This document shows positions 9,715-18,387 of a stretch of 64,000 nt of DNA, one piece after another. Position numbers and translations under genes: made by a program. How positions within the stretch are numbered: position 1 is the first letter of the stretch; every line of letters starts with the position of its first letter. The DNA is from UBA1764 sp045642565 (lineage in GTDB: Bacteria > Bacillota > Clostridia > Peptostreptococcales > Anaerovoracaceae), in contig JAZUJE010000002.1 of the NCBI GenBank assembly GCA_045642565.1, forward strand, positions 62,001 through 126,000, read 5' to 3'. Under the pieces are notes generated by a model. It saw only the letters and a program-made list of their open reading frames with translations, had not been told where the DNA came from and made no database searches.

Positions 9715-11319
9715 CTAAAATGGTAATCTTGAGTTTATTTCAAAATAAAGTCTTTCAATTTTAGCACGCCTATTGGTATGATTTGCATCAACAACATTAA
9801 TGTTTAATTCTGCCAGTTTAGGATAATTAATCGCCACAATTTCCTTTTGCAATCTATCAGCAATCCTATCTTTAAGAGATGGACTTAATAGCAATATGCA
9901 AAGACTTCTATTATTGAACGGAATTGTTACATCATACGCTATCATGTGCTCGTTAACCATATGGCTCGCCTCTCCGGCGCCCCAAGCAAATTCCCAGTAC
10001 AGTTGTTGCCAAGGAGTTAAATAATCTGTATCGATATATTTGTTAATAAACTTTTCAAAAACATTATCCGTTGCCTTTACGAGCTTTCTGTCAAAAGTAA
10101 AAACCTTATATACTGATGTGCACATTCTTGGTGTCATATGTTTAGGCATAGAATTCCGATTAAAGCGTTTGCAGTACCTAGCTCTTCCAATTTCATCAAC
10201 CCAAGATTTTACTTCAATATCAAATTCACTGTTACTTAAGAAAAATGCTCTAGTACGTATGCTGTGTTGGGCAAGATATATAATATTTCCTGCATTATAT
10301 GCCTGTATTTCTTTTAGCAAGTTTATTTCTGGAAACGCTTCATCTTCATAAGGCACCTTAAACGTTGTATGGTTTAAACCTAATGAATTGCATATTTTTT
10401 GTGCTGCTAATACATCAAATGTCTCCTCTGAGCTCGAGTCGTAACTAAAATACTCAAAAGCTTCAGTAACACCATTTGTTGATGCCAAAGTAATAGCACT
10501 GTCTCGGCCGCCCGTAAGAGAAATCGCGATTTTGCTACCTGCCCATTTTTGAGCACATAAAGTCATTGTGTTTTTCATAAATAGCGAAGAGTTACACAAA
10601 ATGTCTTGATACTCAGTCTCGTTTTTGCATTCACTAATTTTTGAAAAAGGAAAAAACCTAGTAAATGTAACATCAAGATTACCGTTCTTTTTCTCATATA
10701 CATGGTTTGCGACAACTCGTTTAAATTCAATAAATGGAGATAAATCTCCCGGAAGAATATTTCCAAAATAATGGAAGTGCTTATAATTCTTTAATCGAGT
10801 TATATAAGGGTCTTCTTGAAGATTAAGCAGATCTCCGACCAATTTTGCATGTGAGGAAATGTAATAATAACCATCTACTACACCATAATATGAAAGCCTC
10901 ATGCAAGTGCAATCGCCCCAGTGTTTAATTGAATTTGCATCAAGTATACACATTACGTATATGCCTGTAAAATGAGATTCGTATTCCCAAAATGCATGGC
11001 CTTCTAGATTAATTAAATGACTGAGTAGCATATTCTCATCGCTAACCATTTCAACAGGATTATATGCATGACCAATCAAAACAAGAGCTTTTTCCCCATT
11101 ATTCACATAAAAGAAATTAACTTGTTTGTCATGCCAAATGTAATATGTATTATTAAATTCCGTTCCAATAGTTTCCTTTATCCAAAAGCCACTGTTATAC
11201 GGATATTGGTCTTCATTCGATAAATCTCTATTGGTAATCAGAAAGCCTTTTCCAAATAATAATCTTTGATATTCGGGATGAGCCTTTAACGCTTCATCCA
11301 TTTCTTGTCTGCTTAACAT
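9715..11319 (-). CDS. Asparagine-synthase-like ATP-pyrophosphatase, no N-terminal glutaminase Cys
   Basis: A 534-residue protein whose C-terminal half is an asparagine-synthase type ATP-PPase: the PP-loop SLTGGRDSAITLA (about 271-283) and downstream EEIGRARY-like and WQQLYWEF segments. The N-terminal 220 residues have the length of a class II glutaminase domain, but the frame begins MLSRQEMDE, so the nucleophilic Cys2 is absent. WbpS/WbtH-type relatives amidate GalNAcA in O-antigens; this one might amidate or acylate a uronic acid using free ammonia or another amine. It starts seven bases inside the preceding dehydrogenase gene. Confidence 0.78.
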   Translation of the reverse strand: MLSRQEMDEALKAHPEYQRLLFGKGFLITNRDLSNEDQYPYNSGFWIKETIGTEFNNTYYIWHDKQVNFFYVNNGEKALVLIGHAYNPVEMVSDENMLLSHLINLEGHAFWEYESHFTGIYVMCILDANSIKHWGDCTCMRLSYYGVVDGYYYISSHAKLVGDLLNLQEDPYITRLKNYKHFHYFGNILPGDLSPFIEFKRVVANHVYEKKNGNLDVTFTRFFPFSKISECKNETEYQDILCNSSLFMKNTMTLCAQKWAGSKIAISLTGGRDSAITLASTNGVTEAFEYFSYDSSSEETFDVLAAQKICNSLGLNHTTFKVPYEDEAFPEINLLKEIQAYNAGNIIYLAQHSIRTRAFFLSNSEFDIEVKSWVDEIGRARYCKRFNRNSMPKHMTPRMCTSVYKVFTFDRKLVKATDNVFEKFINKYIDTDYLTPWQQLYWEFAWGAGEASHMVNEHMIAYDVTIPFNNRSLCILLLSPSLKDRIADRLQKEIVAINYPKLAELNINVVDANHTNRRAKIERLYFEINSRLPF

Positions 11320-12212
11320 TGTATATTTTTCAGATTCTCCAACGTTACTCTACTCATTCTCTCCTCAACACCGTCGCTAAAAAAGCTATTGTGTGGGCTT
11401 ATAATTACATTATCCATATCCCAAAGCCGGCTTTCTTTTGAGAGTGGTTCTTCGCTAAAAACATCGATAACGGCTCCGGCGATATTCGGGATAGTGTCTA
11501 TCAATGCTTGTTCGTCTATTATTGCACCGCGGGCAACATTTACTAAAACTGCCGTTGGTTTTAAACTTGATAAAATTTCTTTATTGATAAGATGCTTTGT
11601 TTCGTCTGTAATCGGTATAGCTACTACAATTACATCGGCATCTGCGCATTCTTTTTTGAGATTTGTAAGCGGCAATATCTTGTCAAAGTTTTCATAATTT
11701 CTTTCGCTTCTGTTTAAGCCGATTACTGTGCATCCAAAGGCTTTAAATCTTTTTGCACATTCTCTGCCTATGCTTCCGCATCCTATAATCAAAACTCGCT
11801 TATTGTTAAGCTCTATCAAATTCTTGTTCTTTTTCCATTCGTGATTTTTCTGCTTTTCATGGAAAAATCTGCTTTGTTTATAAAGTTGAAGCACGCCGCA
11901 TATTGCGTATTCTGCTATTGGAATGCTATATACATCTTTCGCGTTATGAATTTCAATATTATGAGCTTTTACATAGTCCATTGGAACTCGATCGAATCCG
12001 GCGCTATTTAACTGAATGTATTTAAGCGATGTAAATTGCTCAATCGAATGATACAAAAAGAAGACATTAGCAATTATTGCTTCTATTTCTTCTGGTGGAC
12101 ATGGAATGTCATCGGTTTCTTTTTGCATGCAAATTACATCATGCCCCATATCTTTTAACTTATTAATTTGTTCGACACTCGGTTTCCAGTATCCAGTAAT
12201 TAATAATTTCAT
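11313..12212 (-). CDS. D-isomer-specific 2-hydroxyacid dehydrogenase in glycan cluster
   Basis: A 299-residue NAD-dependent 2-hydroxyacid dehydrogenase. The dinucleotide loop GCGSIGRECAKRF and the catalytic trio Arg (NVARGAI), Glu (DVFSEEPL) and His (ISPHNSF) are intact. It would interconvert a 2-keto acid and a D-2-hydroxy acid. Its position between the phosphoglycosyl transferase and the asparagine-synthase-like gene, overlapping both by a few bases, argues that it works in glycan assembly rather than central metabolism, perhaps making a hydroxyacyl substituent. The substrate is not known. Confidence 0.85.
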   Translation of the reverse strand: MKLLITGYWKPSVEQINKLKDMGHDVICMQKETDDIPCPPEEIEAIIANVFFLYHSIEQFTSLKYIQLNSAGFDRVPMDYVKAHNIEIHNAKDVYSIPIAEYAICGVLQLYKQSRFFHEKQKNHEWKKNKNLIELNNKRVLIIGCGSIGRECAKRFKAFGCTVIGLNRSERNYENFDKILPLTNLKKECADADVIVVAIPITDETKHLINKEILSSLKPTAVLVNVARGAIIDEQALIDTIPNIAGAVIDVFSEEPLSKESRLWDMDNVIISPHNSFFSDGVEERMSRVTLENLKNIQC

Positions 12213-12817
12213 TTCTTTATTACCGTCTCGGTGGTATTCTCGTTATCGGCATTTTTAAAAACTTTCAATATTGTTAAGAAGAATATTTTAAGATCTAAAA
12301 GAAAGGATACATGGTCTACATACCAAACATTAAGTTCGATACGCTTATTCCATTCAACGGCTTTTCTGCCGTTTATTTGTGCCCAGCCTGTGATGCCGGG
12401 ACGAATTTCGAACATCCTTCTTTGTTCGTCTGTATATTCTTCAAGTTTCCAAGGATGATATGTAAGAGGTGGGCGTGGCCCGATAAAAGACATCTCGCCT
12501 TTCAAAATGTTAATGCATTGCGGAAGCTCGTCTATGCTTGTAGCTCTGATAAATTTACCAAGCCTTGTCACCCTGCTGTCATTATTATTTGAGTAAACTC
12601 CCGAGCCTGTATGTTCGGCTCCGACGCACATACTTCTGAATTTTAATATTTCGAACACTTTGCCATCTTTGCCGATGCGTTCTTGTCTAAATATTGCAGG
12701 GCCTTTTGAATCAAGTTTTATTGCAATAGCGACAATAAGCATCGGAACAAGGCCGATAATCAAAATTATCATTGCAAGCAAAATGTCTATTAATCTTTTG
12801 AAGAAATTTTTGTACAT
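12209..12817 (-). CDS. Initiating phosphoglycosyl transferase, PglC/WcaJ-type
   Basis: A 202-residue monotopic phosphoglycosyl transferase that moves a sugar-1-phosphate onto undecaprenyl phosphate, the first membrane step. One N-terminal re-entrant hydrophobic helix (about 6-32) is followed by the family core: FRQERIGKDGKVFEILKFRSM, the catalytic Asp-Glu dyad in ATSIDELPQ, and GEMSFIGPRPPL. At 202 residues it is the small PglC class rather than the large WbaP class. With the 4,6-dehydratase nearby, a modified UDP-HexNAc may be its donor. The start lies inside the 3' end of the aldolase gene. Confidence 0.92.
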   Translation of the reverse strand: MYKNFFKRLIDILLAMIILIIGLVPMLIVAIAIKLDSKGPAIFRQERIGKDGKVFEILKFRSMCVGAEHTGSGVYSNNNDSRVTRLGKFIRATSIDELPQCINILKGEMSFIGPRPPLTYHPWKLEEYTDEQRRMFEIRPGITGWAQINGRKAVEWNKRIELNVWYVDHVSFLLDLKIFFLTILKVFKNADNENTTETVIKK

Positions 12818-13620
12818 ATATTTTCAACCGCAAGTTTAACTTCTTCTCTATTTTTAGCGAAGTCTTCTTCGCTTGCGTTTTTTAAGCTTTCTTCGTAATC
12901 TCTTAACGCTTTTATATTTTGTCTAAATGTTTTATCTATTTCTGATAAGTCTTGGCACTTTGAACTGTCACAAAAAGCTCTTGAAAGTATTGCCCTGCTC
13001 GAGCCAAGGCGGTAATGTTCCATCACTACTCTTTCTGCTTTTAAGAGACCTTCACCAAGTTTTGCGATTCCGCCAAATCCGAAAGGTATCCCCGCATCAT
13101 TAATTTTTTTACATATGATATCTAATGTTCCGTTTGCAAGCGGCTCAAAAAGAAATCTTTGCCCATACGAAATGTGAAGATCGTTTAAACCTATATACAT
13201 TTCGTCTATGCCTTTAACTTTAAGAACTTCATCAAGACACTCTGCGGCTTTTCTTGTTTCAAGAAGAGGTAAAGTTTTTGCCCTTCCGCCAACCGCATCA
13301 ACAAAGTTTTCAAGTTCGGATGCATTTTCCCACATCGGAAGCATAACGAAATCGGCTCCGGCATCAATCACATCATCGATTTCCTGTTTTGAATTTGGAT
13401 TCCAATGATTAACTCTTGCAATCAGTTCCGCTTTCTTTAAAACAGCTTTAACAGCTTTTACATCAGCTGCTGTATGATGAGATTTAACAGTATCCATGCC
13501 CTTTTGTCTTGATTCTTTATCAAGAGTTTCAAGATCTACGAATATTCTCTCTACACCATTCTGCTCTGCGATTAAAGCCACGTCTGGGTTATTGGTGATG
13601 TAATATAGTTTTAATGCCAT
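12790..13620 (-). CDS. HpcH/HpaI-family aldolase
   Basis: A 276-residue TIM-barrel protein of the HpcH/HpaI aldolase and citrate lyase beta family. Metal-site residues are visible in LPLLETRKAAE (Glu) and YIGLNDLHISYG (Asp), with the ARVNH segment supplying the substrate side. Family members cleave or form 4-hydroxy-2-oxo acids, releasing pyruvate or a related keto acid. Homologues occur in capsule loci, where their role is unclear. It may feed the 2-hydroxyacid dehydrogenase two genes downstream. It starts one base before the LCP stop codon ends. Confidence 0.83.
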   Translation of the reverse strand: MALKLYYITNNPDVALIAEQNGVERIFVDLETLDKESRQKGMDTVKSHHTAADVKAVKAVLKKAELIARVNHWNPNSKQEIDDVIDAGADFVMLPMWENASELENFVDAVGGRAKTLPLLETRKAAECLDEVLKVKGIDEMYIGLNDLHISYGQRFLFEPLANGTLDIICKKINDAGIPFGFGGIAKLGEGLLKAERVVMEHYRLGSSRAILSRAFCDSSKCQDLSEIDKTFRQNIKALRDYEESLKNASEEDFAKNREEVKLAVENICTKISSKD

Positions 13621-14702
13621 TAATTCTTTGTCTCTGTTTGAGTTGTGCCCTCGGCACCATCTTCTCCGGTCGTTTCGCTGACAACTTCAGGTTCTTTATA
13701 GATTTCCTGAAGCATATTAATAATCTCTGATTCTTGTGGAACCCAGAAACTAAGTTCGTGAATTATATCTGCATATCCCGGAAGCATATAGCTGTTAAGT
13801 TTATCTCCCGAAAGGCCTTCCATTGCTTTTAATGCAATCTTTGCAGCCATGCCGTATGTCATATCTGATTCAACATTTTGAAGTGATACTTTTGCAACAT
13901 CACCGATGTTTCCTGCTTTAAGACATTCGCCAATTACTTTCTTTACGAATTTTTGCTGAAGTTCTTGGCGCTCGATATCTCCGCCCGGATATGATTTATA
14001 TCCCTGACGCTCGTACCATGGGTTTGTATGTCTGAATCTTAAGAATTCCATTACGTTGCTTGAATCGATAATTTGATTTCCGGCAGGGATATCGACATGA
14101 AGCTCGTGTCCCTTGGTTGTGTCATCATATTTCATTGCAAATGGAATCTCCATTTCGACGCCGCCGATTACTTTCATAATCGCTTTTACATCGTCATATT
14201 CTACGATGGCATAGTAATGAATTGGCATACCGTGAAGAATTTCGGAAACAACTTCGGCAAGCTTAACTACGCCCTGAGCAGAATAAATTGCATTAATCTT
14301 ATGATGTGCATATGAAATATAACCACTGCCGCGATAGTAATATGTATCACGCGGCAAGGAAATAATATCTACTCTTTGATTATCCATGTCATATGAAATG
14401 AGCATGATAGTATCTGTCATACCATCATTAACACCAAGGCAAAGTATATTTACTCTTTGCTGGCTCTGGAACATTTCATAAAAAGTTGAGCCCTCGTCAA
14501 CAGCGATTGGCGTCATGTCTTTTAAAAGGCTGACTGCTTCTACAACTTCGCCGTCTTCATTTACTGTGTCACCTTTGAACATATTTGCATTGAAAAATGC
14601 ATTTGCTCCGATGCGGACTCCGGTAAATACCAAAGTGGCGGCAAGGAATATTATAATAAAATGTTTGATCGTCTTTCTTTGAAGTAATATTTTTTTATTC
14701 AT
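13620..14702 (-). CDS. LytR-CpsA-Psr (LCP) family ligase
   Basis: A 360-residue membrane-anchored enzyme that transfers a completed glycan from undecaprenyl diphosphate to peptidoglycan. It has a single N-terminal helix (about 14-33) and an external LCP domain with Asp in MTDTIMLISYD, the Arg-rich signature IISLPRDTYY (about 113-122), GYISYAHHKINAIYS and the conserved late segment LRFRHTNPWYERQGY ending in the Arg of GDIERQELQQKF. The C-terminal tail is Glu/Thr-rich. Its presence says the polymer made here is wall-anchored. Confidence 0.92.
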   Translation of the reverse strand: MNKKILLQRKTIKHFIIIFLAATLVFTGVRIGANAFFNANMFKGDTVNEDGEVVEAVSLLKDMTPIAVDEGSTFYEMFQSQQRVNILCLGVNDGMTDTIMLISYDMDNQRVDIISLPRDTYYYRGSGYISYAHHKINAIYSAQGVVKLAEVVSEILHGMPIHYYAIVEYDDVKAIMKVIGGVEMEIPFAMKYDDTTKGHELHVDIPAGNQIIDSSNVMEFLRFRHTNPWYERQGYKSYPGGDIERQELQQKFVKKVIGECLKAGNIGDVAKVSLQNVESDMTYGMAAKIALKAMEGLSGDKLNSYMLPGYADIIHELSFWVPQESEIINMLQEIYKEPEVVSETTGEDGAEGTTQTETKN

Positions 14703-14704
14703 TT

Positions 14705-16603
14705 CTATTTTGCTCCCTGATAGTTTGGAACTATCTTTTTAATCCATGCCCTTATTTCATGATCTGTTTTATTTTTAAGATCTTTCATTGCATCATCAAG
14801 GCCGGCATTAAGTATTTCTTTTAGCCCCTCACTTGCTGCTACCGGACGACCAATGAAAATCTTTTTATGCTCTGTTTGCTTTATTCCTTCTTCTGAAAGA
14901 AGTAATTCTTCGTAAAGTTTTTCGCCAGGTCTTAAGCCTGTAAATTTTATATCTACATCTACATATGGTTCCGACCCTGAAAGCCTGATTAACTTTTCAG
15001 CTAAATCTAATATCTTTACAGGTTCGCCCATATCGAGAATAAATACTTCTCCGCCCTTAGCAATGCTTCCGGCCTCGAGCACCAACTGCACCGCTTCAGG
15101 TATAGTCATAAAGTATCTTGTGATATCTTTATGCGTTACTGTTACAGGGCCGCCTTGTGCTATTTGTTTTCTGAATGTCGGAATAACCGAACCATGGCTG
15201 TCTAATACATTTCCAAAGCGAACTGCAACAAATTCTGTAGCCGATTTTTTATCTGCATGCTCTTGCATAAGCATTTCACAAATTCGTTTGCTTGCGCCCA
15301 TAACCGATGTTGGGTTAACAGCTTTATCTGTGCTGATTAATATAAACTTCTTTGCGTGGTGATCAAGAGCTGCATCCATCACATTGTTCGTGCCAATAAC
15401 ATTATTTATCAATGCTTCGCGAGGGCTGTCCTCCATGAGTGGTACATGCTTATGTGCCGCCGCATGGAAAATTACATCCGGTTTATATTTACTAAACAAC
15501 TCGCATACGCTTGTTTTATTTACTACAGAACCGATTCGAACTTCAAAACTAAGATTTGGAAAATCACGCTTCATTTCTTGTTGAAGTTCAAAGCATGTAT
15601 TTTCATAAATATCAAATACAACAATTTTTCTCGGACCAAAGCGACCTATTTGTCTGACTATTTCCGATCCTATAGATCCGCCACCACCGGTAACAAGCAC
15701 TGTCTGGTTCTGAATGTAGTTTGAAATTCCATCCATGCTAAGTTCTACAGGCTCTCGTCCTAAGAGGTCTTCGATTGCTACATCTCGAAGAGCTTTGATG
15801 CTTACCTTTTCGTCAATAAGATCCAAGAGACTTGGTAAAATTTGAACTTTGCATTTTGTCTTCTGACAAATTTCTACGATTTGTGCTATTGCTTGTCTTG
15901 ATGCTGTAGGAATAGCAACTATAATTTCATCTATCGAATATTTTTCAGTAGCATCCAAAATAGCATTTCTATCGCCTACAATCTTTATGCCTAAAATAGA
16001 GCGACCGATTTTTACAGGGTCATCATCTATTATCGCAACAATACGTCTGTTTTGTTCTATATGTGTTTGCATCTCACGTATCATTGCAGAACCGGCATCT
16101 CCGCCACCTACAAGAAGAACTCGAATTTCGTTTTCCTTCTTCGTAATATTAAACATGCCCGGAACATGAAACTCTCTTACTATTCGATATGCAAATCTTA
16201 TGATTGCAAGCATAAGGAATTCGAGAACCATAGCGATAAGCATTACGCTTCGAGGGAAAGTTACATTAAACAGCATTATGTATGCCAGGCAGCCTGCGCA
16301 TCCGCTAATTGCGGCGATTCCACAGTTCGCAACCTCTTTGATCGAAACATATTTCCAAAGAGATGTGTAAAGCCTATTACCCAAAATGGCAACAAGGTGT
16401 ATAGCTGTGAAAAACGGAATGTTAGTTAAATAGCCGTTTAAAAGATAGTTTTGGAACAATTCATTGCCGGTTTTTAAATCAAAGCGCAACAAAAGCGCAA
16501 TCACCATCGAAAGGTTAATTGCGATAATGTCCAATATCACTATTAATGCTATTTTTGCTTTATTTTTCATTTGTTTTTGTGCGGAGGAAACACTCCAACG
16601 CAT
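14705..16603 (-). CDS. Membrane-bound nucleotide-sugar 4,6-dehydratase (PglF/WbpM/CapD family)
   Basis: A 632-residue protein with four N-terminal transmembrane helices (about 15-130), a CoA-binding-like Rossmann fold starting at LLVGGGDAGSAMI, and the catalytic dehydratase domain starting at LVTGGGGSIGSEIV (about 300). The active-site run STDKAVNPTSVMGASK has Met in place of Tyr, normal for PglF/WbpM enzymes. It makes UDP-4-keto-6-deoxy-HexNAc. No aminotransferase that would finish bacillosamine is visible. First ATG is at 16603 with no ribosome site; the next ATG at 16570 is equally possible. First gene of the locus. Confidence 0.92.
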   Translation of the reverse strand: MRWSVSSAQKQMKNKAKIALIVILDIIAINLSMVIALLLRFDLKTGNELFQNYLLNGYLTNIPFFTAIHLVAILGNRLYTSLWKYVSIKEVANCGIAAISGCAGCLAYIMLFNVTFPRSVMLIAMVLEFLMLAIIRFAYRIVREFHVPGMFNITKKENEIRVLLVGGGDAGSAMIREMQTHIEQNRRIVAIIDDDPVKIGRSILGIKIVGDRNAILDATEKYSIDEIIVAIPTASRQAIAQIVEICQKTKCKVQILPSLLDLIDEKVSIKALRDVAIEDLLGREPVELSMDGISNYIQNQTVLVTGGGGSIGSEIVRQIGRFGPRKIVVFDIYENTCFELQQEMKRDFPNLSFEVRIGSVVNKTSVCELFSKYKPDVIFHAAAHKHVPLMEDSPREALINNVIGTNNVMDAALDHHAKKFILISTDKAVNPTSVMGASKRICEMLMQEHADKKSATEFVAVRFGNVLDSHGSVIPTFRKQIAQGGPVTVTHKDITRYFMTIPEAVQLVLEAGSIAKGGEVFILDMGEPVKILDLAEKLIRLSGSEPYVDVDIKFTGLRPGEKLYEELLLSEEGIKQTEHKKIFIGRPVAASEGLKEILNAGLDDAMKDLKNKTDHEIRAWIKKIVPNYQGAK

Positions 16604-16611
16604 ACATGTTA

Positions 16612-16617
16612 ATTATA
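16612..16617 (-). promoter_or_regulatory. -10 element of the polysaccharide operon promoter
   Basis: TATAAT on the minus strand nine bases before the first possible start of the 4,6-dehydratase gene. No good -35 hexamer is seen at the right spacing. Because transcription would begin almost at the ATG at 16603, a leaderless start or use of the downstream ATG at 16570 is likely. Confidence 0.5.
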
Positions 16618-16652
16618 TCACAATGCAACAAAAAATAGGCTTTTTTGGCATT

Positions 16653-16673
16653 AAAAAACCGCGCTTTCGCGCG
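16653..16673 (-). terminator. Rho-independent terminator of the DUF1846 gene
   Basis: On the minus strand CGCGC-GAAA-GCGCG is followed by GTTTTTT: a compact stem with a GNRA loop and a U-tract, 15 bases after the stop codon of the DUF1846 gene. It separates that gene from the polysaccharide operon. Confidence 0.9.
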
Positions 16674-16687
16674 ATTTTCCAAATATT

Positions 16688-18202
16688 TCAGCCTAAATAA
16701 AGGTTGTTGCTGCTAAATTCCGGCTCACAGGTAGCATCTATACCTAAATCGTGGAAAATTTGGGCATCGCCATCTGACAAAATAGCCGTGCAGTGAGCTT
16801 GACAGCGGCATAAACACGGAAGTTTGCTTGCTGCCAGCTTTGCGGTTGGATTGATACTTGCGGAAATAGTAAGGGCTGATAGAATTTCTTCTAAGTTTAA
16901 AGTGCTCTTTTCTTTATGAAGTATATCTGTTTTTAATTTTTGTAATGTCTCTAAGACATCCGGTGAAATCAGGGCAACTTCATCCGGAATCGAACAAAGT
17001 GTTTTTATTGCATTAAGTATTAATGCTCCGCCTGCAACCATTCGTCTTGATGATCTTCCGGTAACAATTCGGCCATCCTTTAATTCAATAGCCATAGCTA
17101 CCAGGTTTTGATATTTTTCTTCGTCTAAGCTGCGTTTGTATGCAGCGTATTCGTTGGCAACCTTAACGACTTTACGGTCTTCTACGGTTTTACCAACCTC
17201 GTCCATCAAAAGCTTTGCGCGTTTAAATGCATCTTCGTCAATAAGCCCACGTTTGTAATCAACTGCGGCTATAAGGTAGCGACGAATAACTTCGTTACAT
17301 GCCGCATCTTTACATATTTCTTCATCTGTGATGCACGATTTGATGACATTAACGCCCATATCTGTTGGCGATTTGTATTCACATTCTTCACCTGTAATTT
17401 TTTCCATGATACGTTTAAGTACAGGGAAGGTTTCAAGATCGCGATTGTAATTTACAGCCTGCTCGCCATATGCTTCGAGGTGATAGTTGTCAATCATATT
17501 AACATCTTTAAGATCGACAGTAGCTGCTTCATAAGCAATATTTATCGGGCTTTTTAATGGTAAGTTCCAAATTGGGAAAGTTTCAAATTTTGCATATCTT
17601 GCTTTAACTCCACGTTTGTTTTCGTGGTAAAGCTGTGATAAGCATGTTGCCATCTTTCCTGAATTCGGGCCCGGAGCGTTTACAACAACAAGAGGTTTGC
17701 TGACTTCAATATATGGATTAGCGCCATAGCCTTCATCTGATACTATGGTATCAATATCTGTCGGATATCCTTTTGTTGCTGAGTGTTTATAAGTTTTGAT
17801 TCCGCGGCGTTCAAGCTTTTGGATAAATAGATTTACGGCAGGTTCGTCTTCGTAGCGTGTAACAACTACAGAATTAATTTCGAGCTCGTATTTTCTGAAT
17901 GTATCGATAAGACGCATTACTTCAAGATCGTAAGTAATGCCATAATCTTGACGGGTTTTATTGGTTAATATATCTCCGGCATAGATGCAAATAATTATCT
18001 CGGCATGTTCTTTCATACGAGCGAGAAGTTTTATTTTCGCATCCTGATCGAAGCCCGGAAGAACTCTTGCTGCATGTTTATCATTTACAAGTTTTCCGCC
18101 GAATTCAAGGTAAAGCCTATCGCACTGATGACTGTGGATTCTTTCAAGAATATGTTCTGATTGCTCTTTTAGATATTTTTCTGAGTCAAAGCCGATTGGC
18201 AT
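16688..18202 (-). CDS. DUF1846 family protein
   Basis: A 504-residue soluble protein of the DUF1846 family, conserved in Firmicutes and without a settled function. Recognised by the N-terminal MPIGFDSEKYLKEQSEHI, the LEFGGKL motif, VVNAPGPNSGKMATCLSQLY (a nucleotide-loop-like turn) and the C-terminal run CLCRCQAHCTAILSDGD, which is rich in Cys and could bind metal. The length matches the family. AAGGAG precedes the ATG at 18200-18202. It is transcribed alone from its own promoter and terminator. Confidence 0.93.
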   Translation of the reverse strand: MPIGFDSEKYLKEQSEHILERIHSHQCDRLYLEFGGKLVNDKHAARVLPGFDQDAKIKLLARMKEHAEIIICIYAGDILTNKTRQDYGITYDLEVMRLIDTFRKYELEINSVVVTRYEDEPAVNLFIQKLERRGIKTYKHSATKGYPTDIDTIVSDEGYGANPYIEVSKPLVVVNAPGPNSGKMATCLSQLYHENKRGVKARYAKFETFPIWNLPLKSPINIAYEAATVDLKDVNMIDNYHLEAYGEQAVNYNRDLETFPVLKRIMEKITGEECEYKSPTDMGVNVIKSCITDEEICKDAACNEVIRRYLIAAVDYKRGLIDEDAFKRAKLLMDEVGKTVEDRKVVKVANEYAAYKRSLDEEKYQNLVAMAIELKDGRIVTGRSSRRMVAGGALILNAIKTLCSIPDEVALISPDVLETLQKLKTDILHKEKSTLNLEEILSALTISASINPTAKLAASKLPCLCRCQAHCTAILSDGDAQIFHDLGIDATCEPEFSSNNLYLG

Positions 18203-18248
18203 TGTGGATCTCCTTAGTATTGTTGAATTTCTATATATTAACTTAATT

Positions 18249-18276
18249 ATTATACAATATCTTGGGGTTTATTGAA
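18249..18276 (-). promoter_or_regulatory. Promoter of the DUF1846 gene
   Basis: Minus-strand TTCAAT (18271-18276) and TATAAT (18249-18254) with a 16-base spacer, about 45 bases upstream of the DUF1846 start codon. The -10 is consensus and the -35 weak. Confidence 0.6.
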
Positions 18277-18317
18277 ATGGGAATTTGATAAATGGGACAG
18301 AAAATTTTATTTTAAGC

Positions 18318-18346
18318 TTGCAATTTCAAAATTTTTACTGTAAAAT
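18318..18346 (+). promoter_or_regulatory. Promoter of the exported 727-residue protein
   Basis: TTGCAA (18318-18323), a 17-base spacer and TAAAAT (18341-18346): a good sigma-A type promoter about 40 bases before the plus-strand start codon. It is divergent from the DUF1846 promoter about 65 bases away. Confidence 0.72.
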
Positions 18347-18387
18347 ATTGGCAATGTATTAAGTGCTTTTATTTTATGAGGTTTTCT

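Noticed and set aside
15356..16429. Plus-strand frames of 122 and 125 codons opposite the 4,6-dehydratase
   Set aside because: No ribosome sites, no recognisable protein features, and fully covered by a strongly conserved gene on the other strand.
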